From contig CAVPNJ010000002.1 in the NCBI GenBank assembly GCA_963706785.1, forward strand, positions 868,001-932,000: a stretch of 64,000 bases of DNA. Reading direction: 5' to 3'. The DNA is from Pollutimonas sp963706785. Its GTDB lineage: Bacteria; Pseudomonadota; Gammaproteobacteria; Burkholderiales; Burkholderiaceae_B. The notes beneath the pieces were generated by a model. The model did no database searches and was not told where the DNA came from. It worked only from the letters and a program-made list of their open reading frames with translations. Position numbers and translations under genes: made by a program. Of this stretch, positions 37,136 through 46,621 are shown piece by piece (within the stretch, counting starts at the first letter, position 1; each line of letters begins with the position of its first letter).

Positions 37136-38832
37136 GCAATCGCATCGGCGACTCCTTGGCAACACAGGCGCTCGAGGCCGCTGGCATACACCCCCTGTTG
37201 GCCCGATTGTGGGCAGCGCGTGGCGTAAGCCAACCCAGTGAAACACAGTTGATTTGGGGAGCATTGATTCCCCCGAGCAAGCTGACACACATCCGGCAGG
37301 CAGCGACCATACTGGCCAACGCGATACTCGCCCGAAAACGCCTTTTAATTATCGCCGACTACGATTGCGACGGTGCAACGGCGTGCGCGGTAGGCATGCG
37401 TGCATTGCGCAGTATGAGCGCGGTCGTCGACTTCCTGGTTCCTAATCGCTTCGAGACGGGTTACGGTCTGTCGCCGGCTGTTGTCGATCTGGCCCTGAAG
37501 CACCATGCCGGCAAGCCTGACATTCTGATAACTGTCGACAATGGTATTGCCAGTGTGGATGGCGTCGAGGCGGCGACGGCAGTTGGAATCGATGTGGTGA
37601 TTACCGATCACCACCTTCCAGGAGACACGCTGCCCCAAGCACTTGCCATTGTGAATCCCAATCAGCCTGGTTGTGGGTTTCCTTCCAAGAATCTTGCCGG
37701 AGTGGGGGTAATTTTTTATCTTATGCTTGCTCTACGCGCCGAGCTGCGTGAGCGCGGCATCTATCCGCCGGACGGCGGCCCCCGCCTAGATATGCTGGCT
37801 GACTTAGTCGCGCTGGGCACCGTCGCCGACGTAGTTAAACTGGACGCGAACAATCGCCTGCTAGTCACCCAAGGTTTACAGAAAATGCGTAGCGGCCGCA
37901 TGCAGCCGGGCGTTCGCGCCCTTTTCGCCGTTGCCGGACGGGAACCGCGCCAGGCCAGTGGCTTCGATCTGGGCTTCGCTCTGGGCCCACGTATCAATGC
38001 CGCCGGACGCCTTGCCGATATGAGCATAGGTATTAACTGCCTAATCACTGATGACGAAAGCCACGCTCTGGAGCTGGCGCGTCAGCTCGATGCCATGAAC
38101 CAGGAACGCCGAGGCATCGAGACGACCATGCGGGAAGAAGCTTTAGCCGCTATCGAGGCTTCCAGTCCTGTCATTGGCGCAACGGTTTGCGTGTATCACC
38201 CGGATTGGCATCAAGGCGTCGTGGGTTTGGTCGCATCGCGCCTGAAGGAAACCTATTGGCGCCCTACACTGGCCTTTGCCCGTTCAGACACGGGCGAACT
38301 TCGCGGTTCAGGCCGGTCCATTCCCGATGTTCACCTGCGCGATGTGCTTGACCTGGTATCCAAACGATACCCGGGGATCATCTTGAAGTTCGGCGGCCAT
38401 GCCATGGCTGCGGGCCTGACCCTTAGAGAAGACGCCTACGACACCTTTATAAACGGGTTCGACGCGGCGGTCATCGAGCTTAGCGGCCGAACCAGCTTTG
38501 ACCCTGTGATCGAAACCGATGGTTCGCTGGAAAGCGGCTATGCCAATGCGGATGTGGCAGGCCTACTCCAACAACAGGTTTGGGGAGCGGGTTTCCCGGC
38601 GCCGATATTCCGCGATACTTTTCACGTGCGCCAGCAAAGGCTGCTGAAGGACAAGCATTTGAAGCTCAATCTAGAGCGCGGTCATCAACGATTCGATGCG
38701 ATTTGGTTCAATCATGCCGATATGCTGCCCGAATTCGCAGACGTGGCTTACCGGCTCGACCAGAACGTGTGGAACGGCGTCACCTCGGCGCAGTTGATTA
38801 TCGAATACGCATGCGAAGCCCGGAGCCGATAA
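37105..38832 (+). CDS. recJ: Single-stranded-DNA-specific exonuclease RecJ
   Basis: A 575-residue DHH-family nuclease for recombination and mismatch repair. IIADYDCDGATACAV, TVDNGIAS and ITDHHLPGD carry the DHH metal ligands. GFALGPRINAAGRLADM and the DHHA1 motif FGGHAMAAGLTL follow, with a C-terminal OB-like region. The start is uncertain: ATG 37105 or ATG 37114, the latter with GGAG close upstream. Either start lies inside the end of the RpfE-type gene, so the two are coupled. Confidence 0.95.
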   Translation: MEKMVVTPKLSNRIGDSLATQALEAAGIHPLLARLWAARGVSQPSETQLIWGALIPPSKLTHIRQAATILANAILARKRLLIIADYDCDGATACAVGMRALRSMSAVVDFLVPNRFETGYGLSPAVVDLALKHHAGKPDILITVDNGIASVDGVEAATAVGIDVVITDHHLPGDTLPQALAIVNPNQPGCGFPSKNLAGVGVIFYLMLALRAELRERGIYPPDGGPRLDMLADLVALGTVADVVKLDANNRLLVTQGLQKMRSGRMQPGVRALFAVAGREPRQASGFDLGFALGPRINAAGRLADMSIGINCLITDDESHALELARQLDAMNQERRGIETTMREEALAAIEASSPVIGATVCVYHPDWHQGVVGLVASRLKETYWRPTLAFARSDTGELRGSGRSIPDVHLRDVLDLVSKRYPGIILKFGGHAMAAGLTLREDAYDTFINGFDAAVIELSGRTSFDPVIETDGSLESGYANADVAGLLQQQVWGAGFPAPIFRDTFHVRQQRLLKDKHLKLNLERGHQRFDAIWFNHADMLPEFADVAYRLDQNVWNGVTSAQLIIEYACEARSR

Positions 38833-38850
38833 AGCCGGTGAATGAACGCA

Positions 38851-39771
38851 TTATTTCTCGGGTATCGTGGCCAATAGCAGGCCTGCTAAGGCCAGTGCGA
38901 ATGCGATTATCTGCATACCGCCCAGGGTTTCACCAAGCAACAGGATGCCGACCAAGGCAGCGCTGACCGGCAGCATGACGGTAAACACGCCAGCACGCGA
39001 CGCGGGCACCGATTTCAGGCCTGTCATCCATAGCCACACCGTCCAAACACTGGCCGCCATCGCATAAAACAGCAGTAGTAACCACATTGAAAACTGAACG
39101 CTTGCAAAATCAAAATGCAGGGCTGCATAGGCGCCAAAAGGAAGCATCAGTATGAAGCCCCATAAATTGATGACAGCACTGATACGCTTGGGACCCATGA
39201 CGGCAGTAAGCTTTTTCCCTATAACCGCGTACGATGCTTCACATAACACCGCGCCAAACAATAGAAGCTGTCCCAGCCAAGCCTTGCCCTGAAAATTCGC
39301 CGACGGTAAACCAATCTGGGTCGGCGCGAGATCGCCCTTGGCCATAGATAACAGCGCGATGCCAAGCCCGCCGCATAAAATCGACAACCAGACGCGAGGG
39401 CCTATCATTTCTTTCAGAAAAACCCTGCTCATCAGTGCAATCGTCGCCGGAATCGCGGACATGATCACACCGGCCGACACTGCAGTCGTCAGGCTGACGC
39501 CAAACATCATGCAAATCGTGAACAAGAAGTTACCGAAAAACGACTCGAGGAAGATCAGCCCTTTAATTCGGCGCGATAGCGAAGGTTCTGTCTTTGGTTT
39601 GCGCAGCCAGCGCAACATGGCAATGCCCCCTATGCCAAAGCGCAGCCATGCCAGAAGAAAAATCGGAAATACGGTAGCCAAAGGCTTGGAAAGAGCGACG
39701 TAAGAGCCCACCAGGGACATGCTTAAAGCAAGGCATCCGTATGCTGCCAGCCGGCTTCGCGAAGTAGGCAT
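38851..39771 (-). CDS. DMT family transporter (EamA domains)
   Basis: A 306-residue protein with about ten hydrophobic segments arranged as two EamA repeats. Examples are SMSLVGSYVALSKPLATVFP and the second-repeat helix LVGILLLGETLGGMQIIAF. It is probably an exporter of an amino acid or metabolite; the substrate is not readable. It converges with recJ, with only 18 bases between the stop codons. Confidence 0.88.
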   Translation of the reverse strand: MPTSRSRLAAYGCLALSMSLVGSYVALSKPLATVFPIFLLAWLRFGIGGIAMLRWLRKPKTEPSLSRRIKGLIFLESFFGNFLFTICMMFGVSLTTAVSAGVIMSAIPATIALMSRVFLKEMIGPRVWLSILCGGLGIALLSMAKGDLAPTQIGLPSANFQGKAWLGQLLLFGAVLCEASYAVIGKKLTAVMGPKRISAVINLWGFILMLPFGAYAALHFDFASVQFSMWLLLLFYAMAASVWTVWLWMTGLKSVPASRAGVFTVMLPVSAALVGILLLGETLGGMQIIAFALALAGLLLATIPEK

Positions 39772-40126
39772 CGTTCTTTTTGGCCATTTTCAGGTAGTAC
39801 AATAGGGTTTACCGCTAGTCGACTGGCTTACTAAGCCAGTGCTCTTGGTTCGTGCACGACCTGCACGAAACCGCCGGAAGCTCTCGCATGTCCCGCGTTT
39901 GCTCGCCATCGTAAGCGGTTCCCTACTCTACTTTATATTTGACGGGCCGTGGCGCCATCTCGCTCGCCGTCGCATAACGCAAGATCTTATCGATCGATGT
40001 TGGCATGCAGAACTCCGACCCCTTGGTCGCAACGCTATTCCAATGCTTCAAAAATGACGAATACGCCGCTTGGCAATTCAAGCAGCCGCACCCGGCAAAT
40101 CCGCAGCAACTGTGGTCTGGTAATAA
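39772..40126. other. Intergenic region without a confident gene
   Basis: It carries an eight-pair hairpin with a three-base loop at 39822-39840, in the leader of the DMT gene. Several short frames are open. The one at 40005-40166 (54 codons, MQNSDPLVATLFQCFKND at the start) looks somewhat protein-like. It runs into the terminator of the next gene and has no ribosome site, so I do not call it. Another open frame at 39839-40057 has no family resemblance. Confidence 0.4.
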
Positions 40127-40158
40127 ACAAGGGGTTCGACGATGGTCGAACCCCTTGT
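40127..40158 (-). terminator. Strong stem-loop terminator after the NTF2-VOC gene
   Basis: A perfect 14-base inverted repeat (40127-40140 with 40145-40158) around a GATG loop. On the minus strand it is followed by TTATTA. It starts 22 bases after the stop of the NTF2-VOC gene. Confidence 0.75.
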
Positions 40159-40180
40159 GCCTTTGATGCACTGCTTGCAC

Positions 40181-41125
40181 TTATTTTGCATTATTCAGCG
40201 CATCGGCTCCTTGCGCGCAGGCTTGCTGTGCGGCAGTTTTAATTTCGTCTGCGCTAAGGTCGCGTATATGGGTCGCGATAGACCAATGGTGACCGAATGG
40301 GTCTTCAATAACCCCATATCGGTCTCCCCAGAACATATCGTCGAGCGGCATAATTACTTTTGCGCCAGCGGCAATGGCGCGTTCGAACGATGCATCGGCA
40401 TTATCTACATAAAGGTGTACTGATACCGGCGTTCCCTTAAGGGTTTTAGGACTCATGGCTCCGAATTGGGGGAATTCATCCATCAGCATCACCACCGAGT
40501 CTCCGATACGCACGGCCCCATGCATAAGCTTGCCGTCGGGTCCCGCCAGTCGCCCCATTTCCGTGGCATTAAATGCCCTTTTATAAAACTCGATGGCCTC
40601 GGCTGCACCGGCACAAATTAGATGCGGCGTAATCGTATTCATACCTTGCGGGATGGCATTAAGTTTGGCCGAACCATCAGGTTGAAGGTTGAATAAAGCC
40701 TTGCCAGTCTGCATATCGAATGGCGCCGAAAAATGCTCATGAACAATTTTCCATTGGCCATCGATCTTTCTAAAGCACGATGTCATGCGCATCCATGACG
40801 TTTTCAACACACCGGTCTCGTCAGTACCTCCACAATTGATCAAGCTATAGCTAAACGCCACGTTGTCGTCTGCAGAGATGTCTACGTCGCCAAGCTCGAA
40901 AACCATGGGTCCTGGGCACATGGCCAGGCACGCTTCCCAATGTTTTCCATAGGCCTCTACTCCCTTGAATTTTAGTTGCTGCACTGCATCGAATGCGACC
41001 ACGTCCGGCGCATAGTTGGACATAATCGACTTTACGTCACGCAAATTTACCGCTTTGTTCCAGCTATCTAGTCTGGCCCGAATCTCACCCTGGACCGTCG
41101 TGTTCTTCACGCTTGCTGTATCCAT
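40181..41125 (-). CDS. Two-domain protein: NTF2/SnoaL-like domain fused to VOC (glyoxalase/PhnB-like) domain
   Basis: A 314-residue protein from ATG 41125, with AGGAGAG upstream. Residues about 8-140 form a SnoaL/NTF2-like domain (RARLDSWNKAVNLRDVKSIMSNYAPDV in outline, and WKIVHEHFSAPF). Residues about 160-300 form a PhnB-type VOC domain (PHLICAGAAEAIEFYKRAFNATEM and DRYGVIEDPFGHHWSIATH). VOC proteins often bind metal and small ligands, acting as dioxygenases, isomerases or resistance proteins. The gene is divergent from an HxlR regulator that probably controls it. The substrate is unknown. Confidence 0.88.
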   Translation of the reverse strand: MDTASVKNTTVQGEIRARLDSWNKAVNLRDVKSIMSNYAPDVVAFDAVQQLKFKGVEAYGKHWEACLAMCPGPMVFELGDVDISADDNVAFSYSLINCGGTDETGVLKTSWMRMTSCFRKIDGQWKIVHEHFSAPFDMQTGKALFNLQPDGSAKLNAIPQGMNTITPHLICAGAAEAIEFYKRAFNATEMGRLAGPDGKLMHGAVRIGDSVVMLMDEFPQFGAMSPKTLKGTPVSVHLYVDNADASFERAIAAGAKVIMPLDDMFWGDRYGVIEDPFGHHWSIATHIRDLSADEIKTAAQQACAQGADALNNAK

Positions 41126-41281
41126 AGTTGCTCTCCTTTTGACAAAGAGATGATCTGAACCCACCTACCAAAGCGCCTGCGCGATGTGGCGGGAGACCAT
41201 CAGTAGTTAAATTAGCACTGTTTACTCCTAAATAACAAGCGTACAATCCTAATTAAATAATGCATTAGCAGACTTTTACGA

Positions 41282-41950
41282 ATGGCAATAAAACGAAGCT
41301 ACTACGATGGATGCGCAGCGGCGCACGCACTTGATCTGATCGGTGAGCGCTGGGCTTTGCTGATTGTTCGCGAACTACTGCTCGGTCCTAAACGGTTTAC
41401 TCACCTGCAGGCTGGTCTAGCGGGCATCAGCCCCAATGTACTTACGCAGCGGTTAAATGAACTAGAGGCAGCATTTGTGGTGCAACGCCGAAAGCTGCCC
41501 TTACCTGCCAGTGCCTGGGTATATGAATTAACCGATTGGGGTCGAGAACTTGAACCCATCATTCTTAAGCTTGCACACTGGGGAGTTAGATCTGCGCTAT
41601 TTACGCCCCCTGCTGGTTTAGGCGCAGATGCAATGATGCTGTCGTTACGGACTTTTTTTGACCCTCACAAGGCGCAAGGATTCAGCGCGACCATTAGAAT
41701 CGAACTTCCCGATGATCAATTCAACGCAACCGTCGCGAACTCCGTTATTACACTAAGCCGTACAGCGCCAGGGCAAGCCGACGCGACCATACAAATTGAC
41801 AGCGGCACGCTAGTCAGAATCGCCTATGGCAAAGCCGATATAGAACAGGCGCTGCTAGATGGCGACTTCAGTTTCGACGGAGACAAAATCCGACTAGCGA
41901 AATTCCTGAGCCTATTTACTCTACCCGAAGGAGCGTTAGCCCTAAGTTAA
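41282..41950 (+). CDS. HxlR-type transcriptional regulator with C-terminal SCP2-like domain
   Basis: A 222-residue regulator. The winged helix region is residues about 8-105, with the HxlR signature SYYDGCAAAHALDLIGERW, ELLLGPKRFTHLQAGLAGIS and NVLTQRLNELEA. Residues about 125-220 resemble a sterol-carrier-protein-2 fold (TVANSVITLSRTAPGQADATI and LLDGDFSFDGDKIRLAKFLSLF), a likely hydrophobic-ligand sensor. It is divergent from the NTF2-VOC gene across 156 bases. Its stop overlaps the stop of the convergent DMT gene. Confidence 0.88.
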   Translation: MAIKRSYYDGCAAAHALDLIGERWALLIVRELLLGPKRFTHLQAGLAGISPNVLTQRLNELEAAFVVQRRKLPLPASAWVYELTDWGRELEPIILKLAHWGVRSALFTPPAGLGADAMMLSLRTFFDPHKAQGFSATIRIELPDDQFNATVANSVITLSRTAPGQADATIQIDSGTLVRIAYGKADIEQALLDGDFSFDGDKIRLAKFLSLFTLPEGALALS

Positions 41951-42846
41951 CGTCCAGATGACAAGACAATGCCAATCACAATCAGCACGAATGCCGCACC
42001 GTGATAAATATCGGGCGTCTCGCCTAGAAAAGCAGATGACATCAATGCAGCAAACAAAGGCGTAAGGTTATTGAAAAAACCGGCTGTCGTTGGGCCGGCG
42101 CGCTGCACTCCCATCCCCCAGCACCGAAACGCAATAATAGCGGGCCCTATGGCTACATACATTAGGCCGACCGCCAAAGGCCAGCCCCATATAATTCGGC
42201 TTTCGGCGAAGCTCCATTCGCCAACGGCGAAAACGCCGGACCACACAACGCCAAATGATATCTGGGCAAGGAGGAAGGCGGCCCAATTGCCGCGAATCGA
42301 TTGAGGATCAGTAGGCCTGCTGAGCACCCAGCTATAGAACGCCCAGACAATCGTAGCCACTATCATCAAAAGATCGCCGACGACAAAACGCAGCGCTTGG
42401 AGCTGCCGTAGATCTCCATGGCTCAGAACGACCAGCACTCCGAATATGGAAAGTGCAGCACCTAAAATTTGTTTCCGGGTGACCTCCGCATTGAAGAAAA
42501 GAAACCCGGTAAGCAACATCCAGACTGGCATGCTAGCGCCGACCAGAGTGACATTGATCGGTGATGATGTATGGAGTGCCATATACTGCAACGCGTTATA
42601 CACCCCTACTCCCAGCAGACCCAGGCAGGCATAACGCTTGCGATTGGCCCATAAGCCGCTGCCATTGCGAAATATCGAGAAACCCAGGGGCAATAAGAGG
42701 CAGAACGCAATCGCCCACCGCAGGAAGTTCAAGGTAATCGGCGGTACCAGTCCGCTAATGAGCCGTCCGACGACCGCGTTGCTCGCCCATAAAAGCGGTG
42801 GAATGATGAGCAGCAATGCGGTCGAAGGGGTAAGTTTCTGATTCAT
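41947..42846 (-). CDS. DMT family transporter (EamA domains)
   Basis: A 299-residue integral membrane protein with about ten helices in two EamA repeats (ASNAVVGRLISGLVPPITLNF in outline; SSAFLGETPDIYHGAAFVLI near the end). It is probably an efflux transporter of unknown substrate. It differs clearly from the DMT protein at 38851-39771. The stop codon shares three bases with that of the convergent HxlR gene. Confidence 0.88.
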   Translation of the reverse strand: MNQKLTPSTALLLIIPPLLWASNAVVGRLISGLVPPITLNFLRWAIAFCLLLPLGFSIFRNGSGLWANRKRYACLGLLGVGVYNALQYMALHTSSPINVTLVGASMPVWMLLTGFLFFNAEVTRKQILGAALSIFGVLVVLSHGDLRQLQALRFVVGDLLMIVATIVWAFYSWVLSRPTDPQSIRGNWAAFLLAQISFGVVWSGVFAVGEWSFAESRIIWGWPLAVGLMYVAIGPAIIAFRCWGMGVQRAGPTTAGFFNNLTPLFAALMSSAFLGETPDIYHGAAFVLIVIGIVLSSGR

Positions 42847-43021
42847 GTAGCGATAGTGATGGCTGAAGCAAACGCCACAATGACTGCCGCTTGCGATTCC
42901 GATTTTAGCGAATAGATTGGTATCATGATTATCCCCCGACCTATTGCGCTTGCTACGATCTTAAAGTTTTGAATTTAAACTGTTCGAGAACATCAGATCC
43001 CGCGCGGAGAAAAGTATTTCC

Positions 43022-43945
43022 ATGGCAGTCTTCGATATCAACCCCATAGTCAATTCGCTCAACGAAGCAAGACAGGACTGGCGTCGTTCTCAACGGCGTT
43101 CACGTGAGCCCGGCGGCCGCGAATTTCCGTCACCCCAAGCCATTACGAAGATACTCGACGACCTAAAGGGGGTGCTCTTCCCAATGCGGCTCGGGCCTCT
43201 CGACTTGCGCCAGGAAAGCGAAGACTTCTACATCGGTCATACGTTGGACTCGGCCCTACATGCCCTACTGCATCAGGTACGCCTGGAACTCCAGTGCCAA
43301 AAGCGCCATCAACACCATGACGACGACGAACTTGAAACCCGGGCAACAGCCGCGGTGCAGGCATTTGCTTCTGCCCTTCCCGACATACGTCGACTACTGG
43401 ACACCGATGTTTTAGCGGCGTATCAGGGTGATCCGGCGGCACGCAGTGTTGACGAGGTCTTACTGTGCTACCCCGGCGTGCTAGCCATGATCCACCACCG
43501 TATTGCACACCAGTTCTATGTCCAGGACTTGCCCTTGCTTGCGCGCATGTCATCTGAATTGGCCCACTCGCAAACCGGCATCGACATTCATCCGGGGGCA
43601 CAAATCGGGGCGAGTTTCTTCATCGATCATGGTACCGGCGTAGTAATCGGCGAAACCTCAATCATTGGTGAGCGCGTGCGCATTTACCAGGCTGTTACGC
43701 TGGGGGCCAAGCGCTTTCCTATTGATGCGAACGGAAAACTGGAAAAAGGCCTGCCTCGTCACCCCATTGTTGAAGATGATGTCGTCATATACGCCGGCGC
43801 TACTATTTTGGGCAGGGTCACATTGGGCAAGGGATGCACAGTCGGCGGCAACGTTTGGCTGATGGACGATGTCCCTCCCGGGGGCCATGTGACCCAGGCC
43901 GATTCGCAAGGTATGCGTACCTGCGATCCAGCGGCCGAGGAATGA
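43022..43945 (+). CDS. Serine O-acetyltransferase (EpsC type)
   Basis: A 307-residue protein. An N-terminal helical region leads to YPGVLAMIHHRIAHQFY and a left-handed beta-helix of hexapeptide repeats (GIDIHPGAQIGASFFIDHGTG in outline, VIGETSIIGERVRIYQAVTLG). The HxxG and catalytic histidine context (DIHPGA, DHGTGVVIGE) matches CysE/EpsC enzymes making O-acetylserine for cysteine synthesis. GGAG lies upstream of the ATG. No cysteine synthase is adjacent. Confidence 0.9.
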   Translation: MAVFDINPIVNSLNEARQDWRRSQRRSREPGGREFPSPQAITKILDDLKGVLFPMRLGPLDLRQESEDFYIGHTLDSALHALLHQVRLELQCQKRHQHHDDDELETRATAAVQAFASALPDIRRLLDTDVLAAYQGDPAARSVDEVLLCYPGVLAMIHHRIAHQFYVQDLPLLARMSSELAHSQTGIDIHPGAQIGASFFIDHGTGVVIGETSIIGERVRIYQAVTLGAKRFPIDANGKLEKGLPRHPIVEDDVVIYAGATILGRVTLGKGCTVGGNVWLMDDVPPGGHVTQADSQGMRTCDPAAEE

Positions 43946-44077
43946 GATCTCGCAGTGCATCGTTTTGGGCATAGAATAATCTTCGGTCCGGTCAAGAAGC
44001 TTTGTCGGATTACTTCTACCTAAAATGAATGACGGCGCGTCCCCGCCGTGGGACTCAGTCGCTCACTGGAGACAATA

Positions 44078-45309
44078 ATGAAATTCCTTGCTCATCACGC
44101 GAGGCCGCTATTGGTGGCCGCCATATTCACCTGCATTGTCCCGACAAGCCAGGCGGCCATCTCAGATGGCATTGTGAAAATAGGTGTGCTGACCGATCTC
44201 TCCGGCGTCTCCAGTGATAACGCCGGCAAGGGAAGCGTTCTGGCGGGTCAAATGGCTATCAGCGATTTCTCCAAAGACAGAACAGTTCGCGGCGCAAAGA
44301 TCGAACTAATTTCGGGTGACTCTCAAGGAAAGACCGATCTGGGCGCTTCCCTGGCGCGTCAATGGTACGACCGCGAACAGGTCGATATGATCACCGACCT
44401 TACCTTTTCGAACGTGGCATTGGCCGTAGATCGCCTGGCTGCAGAGAAAACAAAATTGCGCTAGTCACCGGAGCCGGCTCATCTACCATCAGCAACGAGC
44501 AGTGCACGCCCAATAGCATTCATTGGATGTACGACACCTACGCGCTGGCCAATTCGACCGCTAAGGCTCTATTAAAGAAAGGCCTTAAGTCTTGGTACTT
44601 CATTACTGCAGATTACGCATTTGGCCACGCACTGGAGAAAGATGCGACCTCTATTTTGAAACGTAACCAGGGCGAAATTCGCGGTTCTGTTCGCCATCCC
44701 GTGAATTCGGCTGACCTGTCGTCTTATCTAATACAGGCGCAATCGTCGGGGGCCCAGGTTATTGCACTCGCAAATTCCGGCACCGATACACTTAACACCG
44801 TTAAGCAAGCCGCAGAATTCAATATGATTAAAGACGGCAAACAGGTATTCACACCGCTGCTTTCATTAATTACCGAAATCCATGGCATGGGCCTCAACAA
44901 TGCCCAGGGCATGATTTTGACCAATGGCTACTACTGGGATCAGGACGATAGATCGCGTTCGTTCGCCCATCGTTTTTTTGACCGGCATAAAAAAATGCCC
45001 ACCATGATGCAGGCTGCGGTGTATTCGGCAGTGCTGAATTACCTGAAAGCAATCGATGCAGTCGACAGCGACGAAGCCGGCGCAGTGATGGCACAACTTA
45101 AAAGCATGAAAATCGAAGACCCTGTCATACGCAACGGCAGGATCCGGGCAGACGGCAAACTGGTCCACGACATGTTATTAGTCCAGGTCAAAACCCCTGC
45201 AGAGTCAAAATCGGAATGGGATTTATACAAGATCTTAGAAATAATCCCCGCGGATCAGGCATTCGCCCTCTTGGCCGAATCTCAGTGCCCTTTGGTTAAG
45301 AAAAATTAA
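44078..45309 (+). CDS. ABC transporter substrate-binding protein, branched-chain-type (orphan), apparent frameshift
   Basis: Two overlapping frames give one 410-residue type-1 periplasmic receptor after correction. It begins with a signal peptide (FLAHHARPLLVAAIFTCIVP, cleavage after SQA) and IVKIGVLTDLSGVSSDNAGKG, then SVLAGQMAISDF. The second part has SWYFITADYAFGHALEKDA and AVYSAVLNYLKAIDA. The break is at 44447-44450: one more A joins RLAAEKNKIALVTGAGSS. No ABC permease or ATPase gene is near, so it is an orphan receptor. GGAG precedes the ATG. Confidence 0.88.
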
Positions 45310-45326
45310 TAAACCCTCGCCCACTA

Positions 45327-45920
45327 TCAAGGAAAAATGAAAGGCGCAGGCCGGCTCATCGCGTGGTATTCAGGGTTAGGGATGATGTCGGCACCGATGG
45401 CCATGCGATTGGACATATTAAAAAATGCGACGGTGTCGATCAGATCGAAGATATCCTCATTTGTTAATCCAAGTCCGCGCAGGAATGCGCGGTCTTCTTC
45501 GATGACAAGCTCCGGGCTCGAGGTAAGCTTCCAGGCGAAATCCAGCATGCCGCGTTGCCGTAGGTCCAAATGGGCGACTCGATAATTCATTACCAGCATT
45601 TCGCCTAGTTCCGGATCGTCGGATAACTTTCGTACCGCCTGGCCATGCGCGACCAAACAGTAATAGCAGTGATTGGCGCTAGAAACCACCACTGCGACCA
45701 TTTCGCGTTCTAGTTTGGTAAGCCCCGATGGCGCTAGCATAAGCTCGTTATACATGGCCATGAAATTGCGCAGCTTGTTTGGCCTGAGACTATAGGCGGC
45801 CAGGACATTTGGAATGAATCCCAGCTTTTCGACGCATTTCTGGAAGACTGCCTGGAGGTCGTCATCCAGTTGAACGGCGTCTGGTGTGCCTAGGGCGGAG
45901 ATATGATCTGGTTGCGGCAT
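45327..45920 (-). CDS. Carboxymuconolactone decarboxylase / AhpD-like peroxidase-related protein
   Basis: A 197-residue helical protein. MVAVVVSSANHCYYCLVAHGQAVRKL in outline carries the CxxC and following histidine of the AhpD-like fold. The family, often annotated as peroxidase-related enzyme, reduces hydroperoxides or acts on lactones; the thiol pair favours redox activity. GGAAG precedes the ATG. It converges with the orphan receptor gene, with 17 bases between them. Confidence 0.85.
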   Translation of the reverse strand: MPQPDHISALGTPDAVQLDDDLQAVFQKCVEKLGFIPNVLAAYSLRPNKLRNFMAMYNELMLAPSGLTKLEREMVAVVVSSANHCYYCLVAHGQAVRKLSDDPELGEMLVMNYRVAHLDLRQRGMLDFAWKLTSSPELVIEEDRAFLRGLGLTNEDIFDLIDTVAFFNMSNRMAIGADIIPNPEYHAMSRPAPFIFP

Positions 45921-46040
45921 AAGGGCTTCCTGTTGATGTTTAGTTATAGGTAGACCACGATTGCGTAGGCTTGGGCTTTAGCCAATAATGGATCATAACG
46001 GCTCACGCCACAAACACACAGCCTCCCAGGGGCCTTTCAC

Positions 46041-46601
46041 ATGAGCACAACTGCCTTTCCCGGGTTTGGCGGGCCAGCCGCCAGTACCGAAGCTCCGCTT
46101 GAAATGCTGGCAGCCTGCCATATTCGTATCGAGCGGCAATGCAGTACCTTGAAACGGCTTGCCCACCATCTATCAAAGCATGGGCTCGATGACCAAGTAA
46201 GTAGTGCGGCCACGCGCATCATGCGCTATTTCGACACGGCCGCTATTCAGCATCACGCCGATGAGGAACAAGATTTGTTTCCCGCCCTCATCGATTCCAT
46301 GGCTGGTTCTGACCCTATTTGCATACGCGAACTGACCAATAGCTTAATTGCCGACCACCGGCAATTAGAAGCCATGTGGTCTGATTTGAAAAGCGCTTTG
46401 GCGCAGCTTGCACGGGGTAAACCGGCAAACCTGTCTTTAGAACAAGTTGAGGCTTTCGTTAGTCTTTATGAACGTCACATTAAGACTGAAGAAGAAGAAC
46501 TTATTCCTATGGCGGGGCGCCTGCTTAGCGACGCGGCCATTACCGAAATAGGTTTGTCGATGCGCGAACGGCGCGGTATTGACGATATCGAAGGGTTCTA
46601 A
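46041..46601 (+). CDS. Hemerythrin-like domain protein
   Basis: A 186-residue four-helix-bundle protein. Histidine and carboxylate positions in CHIRIERQC, QHHADEEQDLFPAL, ADHRQLEAMW and ERHIKTEEEELIPMA match a diiron hemerythrin-type site. Possible roles are oxygen or nitric oxide sensing, or iron-sulfur repair. The AEC transporter gene follows after 20 bases, so they may be cotranscribed. Confidence 0.88.
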   Translation: MSTTAFPGFGGPAASTEAPLEMLAACHIRIERQCSTLKRLAHHLSKHGLDDQVSSAATRIMRYFDTAAIQHHADEEQDLFPALIDSMAGSDPICIRELTNSLIADHRQLEAMWSDLKSALAQLARGKPANLSLEQVEAFVSLYERHIKTEEEELIPMAGRLLSDAAITEIGLSMRERRGIDDIEGF

Positions 46602-46621
46602 AGTAGACCAGGGGGTAAACT

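Noticed and set aside
39839..40166. Short open frames between the DMT gene and the NTF2-VOC gene
   Set aside because: They overlap each other in different frames, lack ribosome sites, and one runs through the terminator hairpin.
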